In this document: in pieces, positions 1 through 9,411 of the stretch
How the letters are laid out: each line of letters begins with the position of its first letter
How positions within the stretch are numbered: the first letter of the stretch is position 1
NCBI GenBank assembly: GCA_947485745.1
Contig: CANKQY010000011.1
Location: 1 to 46,475 of the forward strand
Length of the DNA: 46,475 nucleotides
DNA from: Bacteroidota bacterium
GTDB lineage: Bacteria; Bacteroidota; Bacteroidia; UKL13-3
Reading direction: 5' to 3'
Translations under genes and position numbers: made by a program
Notes under the pieces: model-generated
Told to the model about the DNA's origin: nothing
The model's input: only the letters and a program-made list of their open reading frames with translations
Databases searched by the model: none

Positions 1-307
1 CGCGTACCAATTTACCACTTTCGTTTTCCTTGCGGCCCACGCGGGTTGCATTGCCTGATTTGTCAACAACCTTTAAGTTTGAAATATGAACAGGAGCTTC
101 TTTCTTAATGATGCCTCCATTCTGATTTTGTGCATTTGGTTTGGTATGACGGCTAACGATGTTAATACCTTCTACCATAGCTCTATTGCTATCAGAAACG
201 ATTTCGATAATACGACCTTTCTTTCCCTTATCGTTACCGGTAATCACCTGAACCATATCACCTTTTTTTACATGGCGCTTAGCCTGACTGTTAAATTTTC
301 TTTCCAT
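1..307 (-). CDS. rplX: 50S ribosomal protein L24, 3' end outside window
   Basis: L24 is an early-assembly protein that helps nucleate 50S folding at the 5' end of 23S rRNA. Translation on the minus strand from the ATG at 307 gives 102 residues opening MERKFNSQAKRHVKKGDMVQ. A KOW motif follows (MVQVITGNDKGKKGRIIEI), then the conserved EGINIVSRHTKP stretch, all typical of L24. The family is usually 100-115 residues, so only a few C-terminal residues are missing beyond the left edge. It is the last gene visible in the long ribosomal cluster and starts one base after the rplN stop. No separate promoter is seen, so it should be co-transcribed from upstream. The identification is secure; only the end is unknown. 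Confidence 0.96.
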   Translation of the reverse strand, partial: MERKFNSQAKRHVKKGDMVQVITGNDKGKKGRIIEIVSDSNRAMVEGINIVSRHTKPNAQNQNGGIIKKEAPVHISNLKVVDKSGNATRVGRKENESGKLVR

Positions 308-308
308 G

Positions 309-677
309 TTATAATACCTCTGGTGCTAATGAAACAATTTTCATGAACTGTTTTTCTCTCAATTCGCGAGCTACTGGCCCAAAAATACGGGTTGCACGAG
401 GTTCATCTTGTGCATTTAATAGCACACATGAATTATCGTCAAAACGAATATATGATCCATCTAACCTGCGAACCTCTTTTTTGGTTCTAACTACCACAGC
501 TTTTGAAACGGTGCCCTTTTTAACGGTTCCCGATGGTATAGCAGATTTTACAGTTACCACAATTTTATCGCCAACAGATGCATATCTTCTGCCGGTACCA
601 CCTAATACACGGATACAAAGTACTTCCTTTGCTCCACTGTTATCAGCTACTTTAAGTCTACTTTCTTGTTGTATCAT
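309..677 (-). CDS. rplN: 50S ribosomal protein L14
   Basis: L14 binds 23S rRNA at the subunit interface (bridge B8 region). The product is 122 residues, the standard bacterial length. It begins [19 protein letters not shown] and contains the L14 signature stretch around [19 protein letters not shown] and the C-terminal [24 protein letters not shown]-type ending. Its start codon shares one base with the rpsQ stop (TAATG), which implies translational coupling. It lies between rpsQ and rplX as in the spc operon of most bacteria. Confidence 0.98.
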   Translation of the reverse strand: MIQQESRLKVADNSGAKEVLCIRVLGGTGRRYASVGDKIVVTVKSAIPSGTVKKGTVSKAVVVRTKKEVRRLDGSYIRFDDNSCVLLNAQDEPRATRIFGPVARELREKQFMKIVSLAPEVL

Positions 678-952
678 TATTTAGCTTTTTCAATGATTTC
701 TACTAATCTCCAACGCTTATCTTTGCTAAGCGGACGAGTTTCCATAACTTTAACGATATCGTTAATACCGCATTCATCCTTTTCATCATGCGCCTTAAAC
801 TTAGAAGTCATCTTAATGAACTTACCATATTTAGGGTGCATTACTTTACGCTCAACGGAAACAACAATAGTTTTTTGCATTTTATTGCTAACTACCTTGC
901 CGATGATCACTTTTCTAAAGTTTCTTGCTTCGATTGTATTTTCCATACTCAA
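677..952 (-). CDS. rpsQ: 30S ribosomal protein S17
   Basis: S17 is a primary 16S rRNA-binding protein with an OB fold. The 91-residue product carries the family core [19 protein letters not shown] and the downstream [20 protein letters not shown] region, which is the conserved S17 signature area. The length matches other Bacteroidota S17 proteins. It lies 3 bp after rpmC and overlaps the rplN start by one base, so it is an internal gene of the ribosomal operon. Confidence 0.98.
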   Translation of the reverse strand: MSMENTIEARNFRKVIIGKVVSNKMQKTIVVSVERKVMHPKYGKFIKMTSKFKAHDEKDECGINDIVKVMETRPLSKDKRWRLVEIIEKAK

Positions 953-955
953 TGA

Positions 956-1156
956 TTATTGACCAATTGCCAATTGACGTTTCCTTTGTTCTGTCAACAA
1001 ACGAGCAATTAACCTTTTGTTTTCTTTAATAATATTAGGATTCTCAACAGGAGAAATCGCATGATTTAAAACCAATTTGGTTAATCCGGCTCTTTCTTCT
1101 CTAGTCCTAGCTGCCAATTCTTTATTTGACAATTCCTTGATTTCTGCGTTAGTCAT
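956..1156 (-). CDS. rpmC: 50S ribosomal protein L29
   Basis: L29 is a small helical protein near the polypeptide exit tunnel, where it helps dock factors such as SRP and trigger factor. The 66-residue product has the family pattern of two helices with the motif NPNIIKENKRLIARLLTEQRKR (near residues 38-60). It begins MTNAEIKELSNKEL, which matches the usual N-terminus. It sits 2 bp after rplP in the standard order rplP-rpmC-rpsQ. Confidence 0.97.
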   Translation of the reverse strand: MTNAEIKELSNKELAARTREERAGLTKLVLNHAISPVENPNIIKENKRLIARLLTEQRKRQLAIGQ

Positions 1157-1158
1157 AA

Positions 1159-1578
1159 TTATTCGCTATATTCAGGTTTAACAACAAATTTGGTAATTAC
1201 TGGCAATTTCTGGGCAGCTAAACGCATAGCTTCTTGGGCAACTGCCATTGGCACACCGTCTGCTTCAAAAATAATTGTACCCGGACGGCATCTAGCTACC
1301 CAAAATTCAGGTGCTCCTTTACCTTTACCCATACGTACTTCGGCAGGCTTACGTGTCATTGGCTTATCTGGAAATACTCTGATCCAAACTTGTCCTTCAC
1401 GTTTCATGAAACGGTTCAACGCAACACGAGCTGCTTCTAATTGCTTTGATGTTAGGAAACACGTATCTAGTGCTTTCAAACCAAATGATCCAAATGATAC
1501 GGTAAATCCACGTGTGGCATTACCTCTCACTCTTCCTTTTTGTTGCTTCCTATATTTAGTCTTTTTTGGCTGTAACAT
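1159..1578 (-). CDS. rplP: 50S ribosomal protein L16
   Basis: L16 organises the A-site tRNA and peptidyl-transferase region of 23S rRNA. The product is 139 residues and starts [19 protein letters not shown]. It has the conserved [20 protein letters not shown] segment and [17 protein letters not shown]. Length and motifs are standard. It lies 34 bp downstream of rpsC. The first ORF codon is the obvious start because the N-terminus aligns with the family. Confidence 0.98.
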   Translation of the reverse strand: MLQPKKTKYRKQQKGRVRGNATRGFTVSFGSFGLKALDTCFLTSKQLEAARVALNRFMKREGQVWIRVFPDKPMTRKPAEVRMGKGKGAPEFWVARCRPGTIIFEADGVPMAVAQEAMRLAAQKLPVITKFVVKPEYSE

Positions 1579-1612
1579 TTCTACAGTTATTTATCTCTCG
1601 ATTAATTAATTA

Positions 1613-2437
1613 CTATCTTCTATTAGCGGCTCCTCCGCCTCTATTTCCACCTTCTCTTCTATCTCCGGCACCTCTATTTCCGCCTTCTCTTCTATCTCCA
1701 CCACGGTTTCCACCTTCTCTTCTATCTCCGCCTCTTCTATCAGGACGTCCGGATGGGCCACCTGCTTTTTCGTTTGGATTACTGAATCCTAAGTTAGGAG
1801 ATAAATCACGTTTACCATAAACCTCACCTTTACAAATCCAAACTTTGATTCCGATTTTTCCATAAACAGTTAATGCTTCAGAAATAGCGTAATCAATGTC
1901 TGCGCGAAGTGTATGTAACGGTGTACGTCCTTCTTTAAAAGATTCTGAACGAGCCATTTCCGCTCCACTTAAACGACCTGAAACCATTACCTTAATTCCT
2001 TCTGCTCCCATTCTCATGGTTGAAGCGATAGCCATTTTCACAGCACGCTTGTAAGAAACACGGGCTACAACTTGATTAGCGATTGATTCGCCAACTAACG
2101 TTGCATCTAGTTCTGGACGCTTAATTTCAAAAATATTGATGGCAACATCTTTTTTGGTAAGCTTCTTTACTTCTTCTTTAATCTTATCTACTTCAGAACC
2201 CGCTTTACCAATTACGATACCTGGGCGTGAAGTATGAATGGTAATAATTACACGTTTGATAGTACGCTCGATAATTATCTTTGCAATACCTCCTTTGGTA
2301 ATACGAGCATTCAGATACTTTCTGATTTTCTCATCTTCGATTAGCTTTTCAGCAAAATTATTGCCTCCGTACCAGTTAGACTCCCAGCCTCTGATAATTC
2401 CTAAACGAAAACCTATTGGGTTAACCTTTTGTCCCAT
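1613..2437 (-). CDS. rpsC: 30S ribosomal protein S3 with an Arg/Gly-rich repeat tail
   Basis: S3 lines the mRNA entry channel of the small subunit. The 274-residue product has the usual N-terminus ([20 protein letters not shown]), a KH RNA-binding domain with the GxxG-type loop in [15 protein letters not shown] (about residues 75-90), and the C-terminal S3 domain through [13 protein letters not shown]-like sequence around residue 215. E. coli S3 is 233 residues. Here the last 41 residues (234-274) form a low-complexity tail with three copies of DRREGG-NRG. The tail is positively charged and presumably disordered. Neighbours rplV and rplP are standard. The core assignment is certain; the function of the tail is unknown. 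Confidence 0.98.
   Translation of the reverse strand: MGQKVNPIGFRLGIIRGWESNWYGGNNFAEKLIEDEKIRKYLNARITKGGIAKIIIERTIKRVIITIHTSRPGIVIGKAGSEVDKIKEEVKKLTKKDVAINIFEIKRPELDATLVGESIANQVVARVSYKRAVKMAIASTMRMGAEGIKVMVSGRLSGAEMARSESFKEGRTPLHTLRADIDYAISEALTVYGKIGIKVWICKGEVYGKRDLSPNLGFSNPNEKAGGPSGRPDRRGGDRREGGNRGGDRREGGNRGAGDRREGGNRGGGAANRR
1616..1738 (-). repeat. Arg/Gly-rich coding repeats in the S3 tail
   Basis: These 41 codons at the end of rpsC encode three near-identical units of the form [10 protein letters not shown] with a 30-33 bp period. The DNA is correspondingly repetitive and purine-rich on the coding strand. Such tracts can vary in copy number by slippage. The repeat stays in frame with rpsC and ends in AANRR before the stop. 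Confidence 0.85.
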
Positions 2438-2443
2438 TCTAAT

Positions 2444-2833
2444 TTAATTTGCTTTTTCAATTGATTCATTACTAACTACTTTTACTGCTGCTTTTGAGTC
2501 AACAATTAAAGTTACATGGTTTGAACGCTTGCGTATGCGGTGCGCTCTTCCTTGAGGGGCAGGTCTGATTCTTTTCACCATTGCACCACCATCAACAAAG
2601 ATAGTTTTAACAATAAGTTCACTGTCTTCAACTCTGCTTCCTTCATTTTTTTGCTCCCAATTTGCAATTGCTGAGCGAAGAAGCTTCTCTAAACGAAGAG
2701 AATTTTCTTTCTTAGCATTGAAAACCAAAATATTAAAGGCATCCGCTACACGTTTACCGCGGATCAAATCAGCCAATAACCTCATCTTACGCGGAGAGGT
2801 AGGGCAATTATTTAATTTTGCTACTGCTTCCAT
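2444..2833 (-). CDS. rplV: 50S ribosomal protein L22
   Basis: L22 contacts all domains of 23S rRNA, and its long hairpin lines the exit tunnel. The 129-residue product starts [20 protein letters not shown] (the 'SPRK.R' family start). It contains the C-terminal hairpin sequence [21 protein letters not shown] followed by [10 protein letters not shown], the L22 signature. It lies 5 bp after rpsS and 6 bp before rpsC in the usual order. Confidence 0.98.
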   Translation of the reverse strand: MEAVAKLNNCPTSPRKMRLLADLIRGKRVADAFNILVFNAKKENSLRLEKLLRSAIANWEQKNEGSRVEDSELIVKTIFVDGGAMVKRIRPAPQGRAHRIRKRSNHVTLIVDSKAAVKVVSNESIEKAN

Positions 2834-2838
2834 TCTTC

Positions 2839-3105
2839 TTAATCTTTCTTAGTAGGATGCGACTTAAATGTACGGGTTGGTGCGAACTCGCCCAACTTAT
2901 GGCCTACCATGTTCTCTGTTACATACACAGGGATAAATTTACTTCCGTTGTGTACAGCAAAAGTATGACCAACAAAATCAGGGGTAATCATAGACCTGCG
3001 ACTCCAGGTTTTGATAACTGACTTTTTCTTGCTATCGTTCATAGTGAAAACTTTCTTTTCAAGTTTTACATCTACAAACGGACCTTTTTTTAATGAACGC
3101 GCCAT
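2839..3105 (-). CDS. rpsS: 30S ribosomal protein S19
   Basis: S19 forms a complex with S13 in the head of the 30S subunit near the A and P sites. The product is 88 residues, starting [19 protein letters not shown]. It carries the S19 signature around [21 protein letters not shown] and [14 protein letters not shown]. Length and sequence are typical. It lies 6 bp after rplB. Confidence 0.98.
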   Translation of the reverse strand: MARSLKKGPFVDVKLEKKVFTMNDSKKKSVIKTWSRRSMITPDFVGHTFAVHNGSKFIPVYVTENMVGHKLGEFAPTRTFKSHPTKKD

Positions 3106-3111
3106 ATCTCG

Positions 3112-3942
3112 TTATTTCTTCTTACGACTTTCGATGATAAATGAATTCGAATATTTCTTAGGACTACGTGTTTTGAATCCTTTAGATTTTAATCCTTTAC
3201 GTGAACGTGGGTGACCTCCAGAGGCTCTACCTTCACCACCACCCATTGGGTGATCCACAGGATTCATTGCAACTGGCCTTGTACGTGGTCTCCTACCAAT
3301 CCAACGATTTGCACCCGCTTTACCTTTTACTTCATTCATATGGTCTGGATTTGAAACCTGACCAACAGATGCGTAGCAAGTAACTAATATCTGGCGAGTT
3401 TCACCTGATGCTAATCTTACAGTTGCGTATTTTCCATCTCTATTTAAAAGTGAGGCAGCAGATCCAGCAGATCTTACCATTTGACCACCTTTTCCAGGAT
3501 GTAATTCAATATTGTGAACGGTAGTACCCAAGGGTATTTCACTTAGAGGTAAAGCATTTCCAATTTCTGGTGCAATACCTGTTCCACTGATAACTGTTTG
3601 ACCAGCTTCTAATCCTTTAGGAGCAATGATATAACGCTTCTCTCCATCTGTATATGCTAACAAAGCGATAAAACAAGAGCGATTAGGATCGTACTGAATA
3701 GATTCTACTTTGGCTTCAACACCGAATTTATTACGTTTAAAATCAATAACACGATACAATTTGCGGCTTCCACCACCGATGTAACGCATTGTCATTTTAC
3801 CCGAATTGTTACGACCACCAGAGTTTTTCAAACTCACAATAAGTGATTTCTCCACCTTATAATCCGGCGTCAACTCCTCATAGGTATTTTGAGCTCTGAA
3901 ACGCGTTCCCGGTGTAACTGGTTTAAATTTCCTGATTCCCAT
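3112..3942 (-). CDS. rplB: 50S ribosomal protein L2
   Basis: L2 is one of the most conserved 50S proteins and is needed for subunit association and peptidyl transfer. The 276-residue product begins [17 protein letters not shown]. It contains the SH3-like and OB domains and the hallmark C-terminal motif [18 protein letters not shown] (about residues 225-242), whose histidine is the one implicated near the peptidyl-transferase centre. The length is standard. It lies 8 bp after rplW. Confidence 0.98.
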   Translation of the reverse strand: MGIRKFKPVTPGTRFRAQNTYEELTPDYKVEKSLIVSLKNSGGRNNSGKMTMRYIGGGSRKLYRVIDFKRNKFGVEAKVESIQYDPNRSCFIALLAYTDGEKRYIIAPKGLEAGQTVISGTGIAPEIGNALPLSEIPLGTTVHNIELHPGKGGQMVRSAGSAASLLNRDGKYATVRLASGETRQILVTCYASVGQVSNPDHMNEVKGKAGANRWIGRRPRTRPVAMNPVDHPMGGGEGRASGGHPRSRKGLKSKGFKTRSPKKYSNSFIIESRKKK

Positions 3943-3950
3943 TGTTCGTA

Positions 3951-4241
3951 TTAGATATTTTGGAAGAAGTCAATTTTTTGACCCTCTTGTAATGTAATTA
4001 CAGCCTTTTTGAAAGAAGGTTTACTTCCTGAGAAATGTCCTCTTTTGGTGAATCTGGCTTTAGATTTACCTGCATATATCATGGTGTTAACGTTTGTTAC
4101 ATTCACACTATATGTATCTTCAACAGCTTTTTTAATTTCTGTTTTTGTAGCTGCTTTTGCTACAATGAAACTCACTTTATTCAGCTTCTCGCTGATAGCA
4201 GTAAATTTCTCTGTTACTAAAGGCTTCTTTAAAATAGTCAT
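3951..4241 (-). CDS. rplW: 50S ribosomal protein L23
   Basis: L23 sits at the tunnel exit and is the docking point for trigger factor and SRP. The 96-residue product starts [19 protein letters not shown] and has the family core [21 protein letters not shown] followed by the basic loop [11 protein letters not shown]. Length is normal for bacteria. It lies 1 bp after rplD. Confidence 0.97.
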   Translation of the reverse strand: MTILKKPLVTEKFTAISEKLNKVSFIVAKAATKTEIKKAVEDTYSVNVTNVNTMIYAGKSKARFTKRGHFSGSKPSFKKAVITLQEGQKIDFFQNI

Positions 4242-4242
4242 A

Positions 4243-4875
4243 CTATGCCTTATTTAAAATGTTCTCAATAACTTCAACCGAATTCTCTACAAATATTACT
4301 TTGTCTGCATGCAGAATATCATATGTATTCAAATCTTTAGCTGCCATAACTTTCGCTTTTGGCAAGTTTCTACCAGACTTGTAGATATTCTCATTGTAAT
4401 CTGCCAATACCAACAATGTTTTGTTATTAGTAAAGTTCAAACCACTTAGTAAACTAAGGTAATTTTTGGTTTTGGGCTCATCCATTGCAAATATTTCCAA
4501 TACAGAAATATTGTTTTCTTTGGCCTTATAGGCAAGCGCACTCTTACGAGCCAATTGCTTTAATTTCTTGTTCAACTTAAAACTATAATCACGCGGACGT
4601 GGTCCGTGAATTCTAGCTCCACCAACAAAAGTACCAGATTTGATAGAGCCCTTACGAGATCCACCTGTTCCTTTTTGTCTGTGCAATTTCTTAGTTGAAC
4701 CACTTACAGTGCTCTTTTCTTTAGATGAATGAGTACCTTGGCGTTGGTTAGCCAAGTATTGCTTCACATCTAAATAAATAGCGTGGTCGTTAGGATCGAT
4801 ACCAAAAATATCATCATTTAAGGTAACTTTTCGTCCTGTATCAGATCCGCTGGTATTTAATACTGCTAATTCCAT
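4243..4875 (-). CDS. rplD: 50S ribosomal protein L4
   Basis: L4 has a globular body and a loop that lines the narrowest part of the exit tunnel; in E. coli it also represses its own S10 operon. The 210-residue product contains the tunnel loop GSTKKLHRQKGTGGSRKGS followed by GGARIHGPRPRDYSFKLNKK (about residues 58-100), which is diagnostic. The C-terminal domain ends at ENILNKA. It is placed between rplC and rplW with 1-bp gaps. I did not see evidence for or against L4 autoregulation here. Confidence 0.98.
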   Translation of the reverse strand: MELAVLNTSGSDTGRKVTLNDDIFGIDPNDHAIYLDVKQYLANQRQGTHSSKEKSTVSGSTKKLHRQKGTGGSRKGSIKSGTFVGGARIHGPRPRDYSFKLNKKLKQLARKSALAYKAKENNISVLEIFAMDEPKTKNYLSLLSGLNFTNNKTLLVLADYNENIYKSGRNLPKAKVMAAKDLNTYDILHADKVIFVENSVEVIENILNKA

Positions 4876-4876
4876 T

Positions 4877-5494
4877 TTACTTCTCTATCAATACAATCGC
4901 ACCATTATGGCCAGGAACGCATCCCTTAACAACCAATAAGTTTTGATCTTTGTGAACTTTTAAAATTTCCAAATTGGTTTGTTTGATGCGCTTACCGCCC
5001 ATTCTACCGGCCATACGCATGCCTTTAAATACCCTCGAAGGATCAGATGAGGCTCCAATAGAACCCGGGGCACGCAAACGATTGTGTTGACCGTGAGTTT
5101 GCATCCCAACTCCTTGGAAATTGTGACGCTTCACAACACCTTGGAATCCTTTTCCTTTGCTGGTACCAACAACATCCACATATTCACCTTCAGCAAAAAG
5201 GTCTACATTTAAAACTTGACCAACAATTAATGTTTGTTCAAAGCCTTTAAATTCAACCATTTTCGATTTCGGGCTTGTGTTTGCCTTTTTAAAAATTCCA
5301 TTTAGCGCAGCGGGTGTGTTTTTCTCTTTGGCATCACCATACGCAATTTGAACAGCTGAGTATCCATCAATATCTGATGTTTTAACTTGTGTAACAACAC
5401 AAGGTCCCACTTCGATTACGGTGCAAGGTATTTGCTTCCCGTTAGCATCGAAGATGCTGGTCATTCCTAATTTTTTTCCTATTAAACCTGACAT
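4877..5494 (-). CDS. rplC: 50S ribosomal protein L3
   Basis: L3 is an early-assembly protein whose long loop reaches the peptidyl-transferase centre. The 205-residue product opens [20 protein letters not shown]. It carries the L3 signature around [17 protein letters not shown] and the loop [18 protein letters not shown] with GRMGG following. Length is normal. It starts 9 bp after the rpsJ stop. Confidence 0.98.
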   Translation of the reverse strand: MSGLIGKKLGMTSIFDANGKQIPCTVIEVGPCVVTQVKTSDIDGYSAVQIAYGDAKEKNTPAALNGIFKKANTSPKSKMVEFKGFEQTLIVGQVLNVDLFAEGEYVDVVGTSKGKGFQGVVKRHNFQGVGMQTHGQHNRLRAPGSIGASSDPSRVFKGMRMAGRMGGKRIKQTNLEILKVHKDQNLLVVKGCVPGHNGAIVLIEK

Positions 5495-5503
5495 AATATT
5501 TTA

Positions 5504-5812
5504 TCAAACTTTAATTTCTACATCCACTCCACTAGGCAATTCAAGCTTCATTAAAGCATCGACAGTTTTTGCGGTTGAACTATAAATATCTAACAATCTT
5601 TTGTACGAGCACAATTGAAATTGCTCTCTTGCTTTTTTGTTTACGTGCGGCGAACGCAGAACTGTGTAAATCTTCTTGTGAGTTGGCAATGGTATGGGAC
5701 CGCTTACAACAGCTCCAGTTGCCTTTACAGTTCTTACAATCTTCTCAGCTGACTTGTCAACTAAGTTGTGATCGAACGATTTTAATTTAATCCTTATTCT
5801 TTGGCTAACCAT
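5504..5812 (-). CDS. rpsJ: 30S ribosomal protein S10
   Basis: S10 is a 30S head protein and, in other bacteria, a partner of NusB in antitermination. The product is 102 residues with the family sequence [20 protein letters not shown] and the loop [21 protein letters not shown] (residues 37-57). Length and motifs are standard. It follows fusA by only 4 bp, so the str and S10 groups are joined in one transcription unit and tuf is absent between them. Confidence 0.98.
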   Translation of the reverse strand: MVSQRIRIKLKSFDHNLVDKSAEKIVRTVKATGAVVSGPIPLPTHKKIYTVLRSPHVNKKAREQFQLCSYKRLLDIYSSTAKTVDALMKLELPSGVDVEIKV

Positions 5813-5816
5813 GATA

Positions 5817-7925
5817 TTAATGCGCTTTCGCGGCTTTTCCGTTAACTTTTGCTAAAACTTCCTCTTGTACGTTTTTGGGTGCTTCTGCATAGTGGTCGAA
5901 CTCCATTGAACTGGTTGCTCTACCTGAAGAAAGTGTTCTCAATTGAGTAACGTATCCGAACATTTCTGCCAACGGAACTTTACCTTTAACAACTGATGCA
6001 CCTGCTCTAGTATCCATACCATCTAATTGACCCCTACGCTTGTTCAAGTCACCAATAACATCGCCCATATTAATTTCAGGTGTTATTACTTCAATCTTCA
6101 TAATCGGTTCAAGCAATACAGGACTCGCTTTACGAGATGCTTCTTTGAACCCAATTTTTGCAGCTAGTTCGAATGAAAGTGCATCTGAATCCACTGCGTG
6201 GAATGAACCATCAAACAAACGAACTTTTAAACTCTCAACTGCAAATCCAGCTAAAACACCATTTTGCATTGCAAGTTTGAAACCCTTTTCAACTGAAGGG
6301 ATAAATTCTTTTGGAATTGATCCTCCAACAATTTCGTTAATGAACTCTAAACCTGGCTTATCTGACGCACCTGGTGTTAATTCAAACTGGATATCAGCAA
6401 ATTTACCTCTACCACCAGATTGTTTTTTGTATACCTCGCGGTGATTAACCGCTTGAGTAATAGTTTCTTTATAAGATACTTGAGGAGCACCTTGGTTGAT
6501 CTCAACTTTAAACTCACGTTTTAAGCGGTCAACAATAATTTCTAAGTGAAGCTCACCCATACCTGAGATAACTGTTTGACCAGAATCTTCATCTGTATGA
6601 ACTTTAAATGTAGGATCCTCTTCAGCAAGTTTGGCCAAAGCCATACCTAATTTATCAGAATCTGCCTGCGTTTTAGGTTCAACAGCTAATCCAATTACTG
6701 GATCTGGAAAATCCATTGCTTCTAAAACTATAGGGAATTTTTCGGCGCAAAGTGTATCTCCAGTTTTGATATCTTTAAATCCAACAGCTGCACCAATATC
6801 ACCCGCTTCTAAACAATCAATAGGATTTTGTTTGTTGGCATGCATTTGGAAAATACGTGAAATGCGTTCTTTGTTTCCACTACGAGTATTTAGGATATAA
6901 GAACCTGCATCTAATCTTCCTGAATAAGCACGCATAAAAGCTAAGCGACCTACAAAAGGATCTGTAGCAATTTTAAACGCAAGGGCTGTGAAAGGTTCGT
7001 CAACACTAGGTTTACGCATTATTTCAGCACCAGTATCAGGATTTGTACCTATAACACCCTCTTTATCCATTGGGCTAGGAAGTAATTCCATTACCAAATC
7101 AAGCATGGTTTGAACACCTTTGTTTTTGAAAGAAGATCCACATAACATAGGAACAATCTTCATATCAATAACTGCTTTACGCAAGGCATCTAATATTTCT
7201 CTTTCAGAGATTGTTGATGGATCATCAAAGAATTTCTCCATCAATTTATCATCATATTCTGAAACAGCTTCTAATAATTTCTCTCTCCACTCGGTTGCCT
7301 CTTCAATCATGTCGGCAGGGATGTCTATGGTTTCATAGGTCATTCCTTTGTCATGCTCGTTCCAGATCATTCCGCGGAAGTTGATTAAATCAACTACACC
7401 TTTGAAACCATCCTCAGCACCAATTGGTAATTGTAAGGGAACTGCATGGCTACCTAACATCTCTTTCACTTGTTTTACCACGTTTAAGAAATCGGCACCA
7501 GAACGGTCCATTTTATTTACGAAACCTAAACGAGCTACATTGTAGTTATTAGCTAAACGCCAGTTGGTTTCAGATTGAGGCTCAACACCGTCAACCGCAG
7601 AGAATAAAAATACCAAACCATCTAATACACGTAATGAACGATTTACTTCAACAGTAAAATCTACGTGACCAGGTGTATCAATAATATTTATATGGTAATT
7701 CTGGTTGCGGTATTTCCACTCAACCGTTGTAGCAGCAGAGGTGATTGTTATACCACGTTCAGCTTCTTGAACCATCCAATCCATGGTAGATGCACCATCA
7801 TGAACTTCACCTATTTTGTGGTTTACACCAGAGTAATAGAGAATACGCTCAGTAGTGGTAGTTTTACCCGCATCAATGTGGGCTGCAATACCTATGTTTC
7901 TTGTATATCGTAAGTCGCGAGACAT
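5817..7925 (-). CDS. fusA: Elongation factor G
   Basis: EF-G is the GTPase that drives ribosomal translocation and, with RRF, ribosome recycling. The 702-residue product has all five EF-G domains. The GTP-binding motifs are AHIDAGKT at residues 15-22 (G1), RGITI at 57-61 (switch area), DTPGH at 83-87 (G3) and NKMD at 137-140 (G4). Domain IV has the [16 protein letters not shown] stretch, and domain V ends near [18 protein letters not shown]. Length is typical of a canonical fusA. It lies 22 bp after rpsG. Its position inside the ribosomal cluster supports it being the main EF-G. Confidence 0.98.
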   Translation of the reverse strand: MSRDLRYTRNIGIAAHIDAGKTTTTERILYYSGVNHKIGEVHDGASTMDWMVQEAERGITITSAATTVEWKYRNQNYHINIIDTPGHVDFTVEVNRSLRVLDGLVFLFSAVDGVEPQSETNWRLANNYNVARLGFVNKMDRSGADFLNVVKQVKEMLGSHAVPLQLPIGAEDGFKGVVDLINFRGMIWNEHDKGMTYETIDIPADMIEEATEWREKLLEAVSEYDDKLMEKFFDDPSTISEREILDALRKAVIDMKIVPMLCGSSFKNKGVQTMLDLVMELLPSPMDKEGVIGTNPDTGAEIMRKPSVDEPFTALAFKIATDPFVGRLAFMRAYSGRLDAGSYILNTRSGNKERISRIFQMHANKQNPIDCLEAGDIGAAVGFKDIKTGDTLCAEKFPIVLEAMDFPDPVIGLAVEPKTQADSDKLGMALAKLAEEDPTFKVHTDEDSGQTVISGMGELHLEIIVDRLKREFKVEINQGAPQVSYKETITQAVNHREVYKKQSGGRGKFADIQFELTPGASDKPGLEFINEIVGGSIPKEFIPSVEKGFKLAMQNGVLAGFAVESLKVRLFDGSFHAVDSDALSFELAAKIGFKEASRKASPVLLEPIMKIEVITPEINMGDVIGDLNKRRGQLDGMDTRAGASVVKGKVPLAEMFGYVTQLRTLSSGRATSSMEFDHYAEAPKNVQEEVLAKVNGKAAKAH

Positions 7926-7947
7926 TATTAATTCCTTTATTTCTTAA

Positions 7948-8418
7948 TTAGCTAATTTTAAAATGAGAGAACGCTTTGTTAGCATCAGCCATCTTGTGAG
8001 TATCTTCACGTTTTTTAACAGAAGAACCTTCATTTTTAGATGCAGCTAAAATTTCATTAGCCAATTTATCAGCCATTGTTTTCTCTCCACGGTTGCGAGA
8101 GTATTTAATTAACCATTTCATTCCAACCGCAATCTTACGATCTGCAGGAACTTCCATAGGAATTTGGAAAGTGGCTCCACCAACACGACGTGATTTTACT
8201 TCTACTGAAGGCATTACATTGTTTAATGCTTTTTTCCACACATCTAACCCACTTTCTTGCGCTTTCGCTTCAACCTTAGATAAGGCCGCGTAAAACACAC
8301 CGTAGGCAGTTGCTTTTTTACCTTGCAACATCATGTTATTTACAAATCGGGTTACCAGAACATCGTTAAATTTCGGGTCAGGTAACAAAATATGCTTTTT
8401 AGCTCTTGCTTTTCTCAT
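7948..8418 (-). CDS. rpsG: 30S ribosomal protein S7
   Basis: S7 nucleates assembly of the 30S head and contacts the E-site tRNA. The 156-residue product begins MRKARAKKHILLPDPKFNDV. It contains the S7 signature region VTRFVNNMMLQGKKATA and the GGATFQIPMEVPADRKIAVGMKW hairpin area. The length equals the common bacterial short form. It follows rpsL by 25 bp. Confidence 0.98.
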   Translation of the reverse strand: MRKARAKKHILLPDPKFNDVLVTRFVNNMMLQGKKATAYGVFYAALSKVEAKAQESGLDVWKKALNNVMPSVEVKSRRVGGATFQIPMEVPADRKIAVGMKWLIKYSRNRGEKTMADKLANEILAASKNEGSSVKKREDTHKMADANKAFSHFKIS

Positions 8419-8443
8419 CTGATTATTTGCTTACGCTTATAAA

Positions 8444-8854
8444 TTACTTCTTTTTAGCTTTAGGATCTACGGCAACTTGACCCGGTTTAGGTTTTTTGGT
8501 ACCATATTTAGAACGTCTTTGATTACGTCCGGCAACACCGGCAGTATCTAACGCTCCACGTACAATATGGTAACGAACTCCAGGTAAATCTTTTACCCTT
8601 CCACCTCTTACCAGCACAATAGAGTGCTCTTGTAGGTTGTGACCTTCACCTGGAATGTAAGCATTAATTTCGTTTCCGTTAGTTAAACGAACACGAGCAA
8701 CCTTACGCATTGCCGAGTTAGGCTTCTTGGGAGTTGTTGTGTACACACGGGTACAAACACCTCTACGTTGAGGACATGAATCAAGAGCTGGTGATTTGCT
8801 CTTGGTTGAAACATCTGTGCGGCCCTTACGAACCAATTGTTGAATAGTAGGCAT
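8444..8854 (-). CDS. rpsL: 30S ribosomal protein S12
   Basis: S12 sits at the decoding centre and controls translational accuracy. The 136-residue product starts [20 protein letters not shown]. The fidelity loops are intact: [10 protein letters not shown] contains Lys43 and GGRVKDLPG contains Lys88 and Asp89. Both lysines are the wild-type residues whose changes give streptomycin resistance elsewhere. Asp89 is the residue that RimO methylthiolates in E. coli, and a rimO gene is present at 38364-39677. rpsL is the first gene of the cluster, preceded by the promoter at 8900-8930. Confidence 0.98.
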   Translation of the reverse strand: MPTIQQLVRKGRTDVSTKSKSPALDSCPQRRGVCTRVYTTTPKKPNSAMRKVARVRLTNGNEINAYIPGEGHNLQEHSIVLVRGGRVKDLPGVRYHIVRGALDTAGVAGRNQRRSKYGTKKPKPGQVAVDPKAKKK

Positions 8855-9411
8855 ATACTTACTGTTGAATACGCAATTTTAGTCTTGAAAATGGGACGGC
8901 AAAAGTAGGTGATTGAAGTTAGCAATGCAAGCGCGTCACAAAAAATATTTAAATAATATCATTTGCTGAGCGGGTTAATTGCTAAAATAACCATCAGTCT
9001 TTTCCGTAAATGCCCGTTTTAAGGGGTTGCAAACGTAAGGCTTTATTCCACAAAAGCAAAACTATTTTCCAAAATAATCTACAATAAGTACTGAAAATGA
9101 CCCAGATTATTGCTCAAAATGACCGAATTTGACAACATTTTTAGGTTCAAACCGAAAAAATAATAGGCATAAATTGTAGTGTGAAAAAAATATAACTAGC
9201 TAATATATAATGACTAACACTTAAAATAAAACACAATTATATCAAATTCATTGAGTTTGTCCTTTACAGAAAATAAAATTTTAGCTTAACAAAAAAATCT
9301 TCACGTTTTGATCCAAAATATTGTTCAAAAAAGTTAGAAATTGCACTTTAAAAATTAATTTAATGCAAGTTTACCATCCAATATAACCCATATTCACATA
9401 AATTCGCAGCA
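8855..9411. other. Non-coding divergent gap between rpsL and uvrC
   Basis: This 557-bp AT-rich stretch has no convincing gene on either strand. It holds the rpsL promoter at its left end, one copy of the recurring near-palindrome GGTTTGAACC (9144-9153, reverse orientation), and two direct copies of AAAATGACC 22 bp apart (9094-9102 and 9116-9124). I found no well-formed -33/-7 promoter for uvrC and no tRNA-like or riboswitch-like fold. Confidence 0.7.
8900..8930 (-). promoter_or_regulatory. Promoter of the rpsL ribosomal cluster
   Basis: Read on the minus strand, TTGC is followed after 19 bases by TACTTTTG. This fits the Bacteroidota housekeeping consensus (TTTG or TTG at -33, TAnnTTTG at -7). 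The predicted start of transcription is around 8892-8896, giving a leader of roughly 40 bases before rpsL. It is the only good match upstream of this 8.9-kb gene series. Confidence 0.75.

Noticed and set aside
8683-8925. 80-codon open frame on the minus strand across the start of rpsL
   Set aside because: It overlaps rpsL out of frame and has no protein-like pattern; it is a shadow of the S12 coding sequence.
9399-9406. TAAATTCG just before the uvrC start (and TAATTTCG at 44946-44953 before the next-to-last gene) as -7 elements giving leaderless mRNAs
   Set aside because: Each has one mismatch to the consensus and no -33 partner at the right distance, so they are not supported as promoters.
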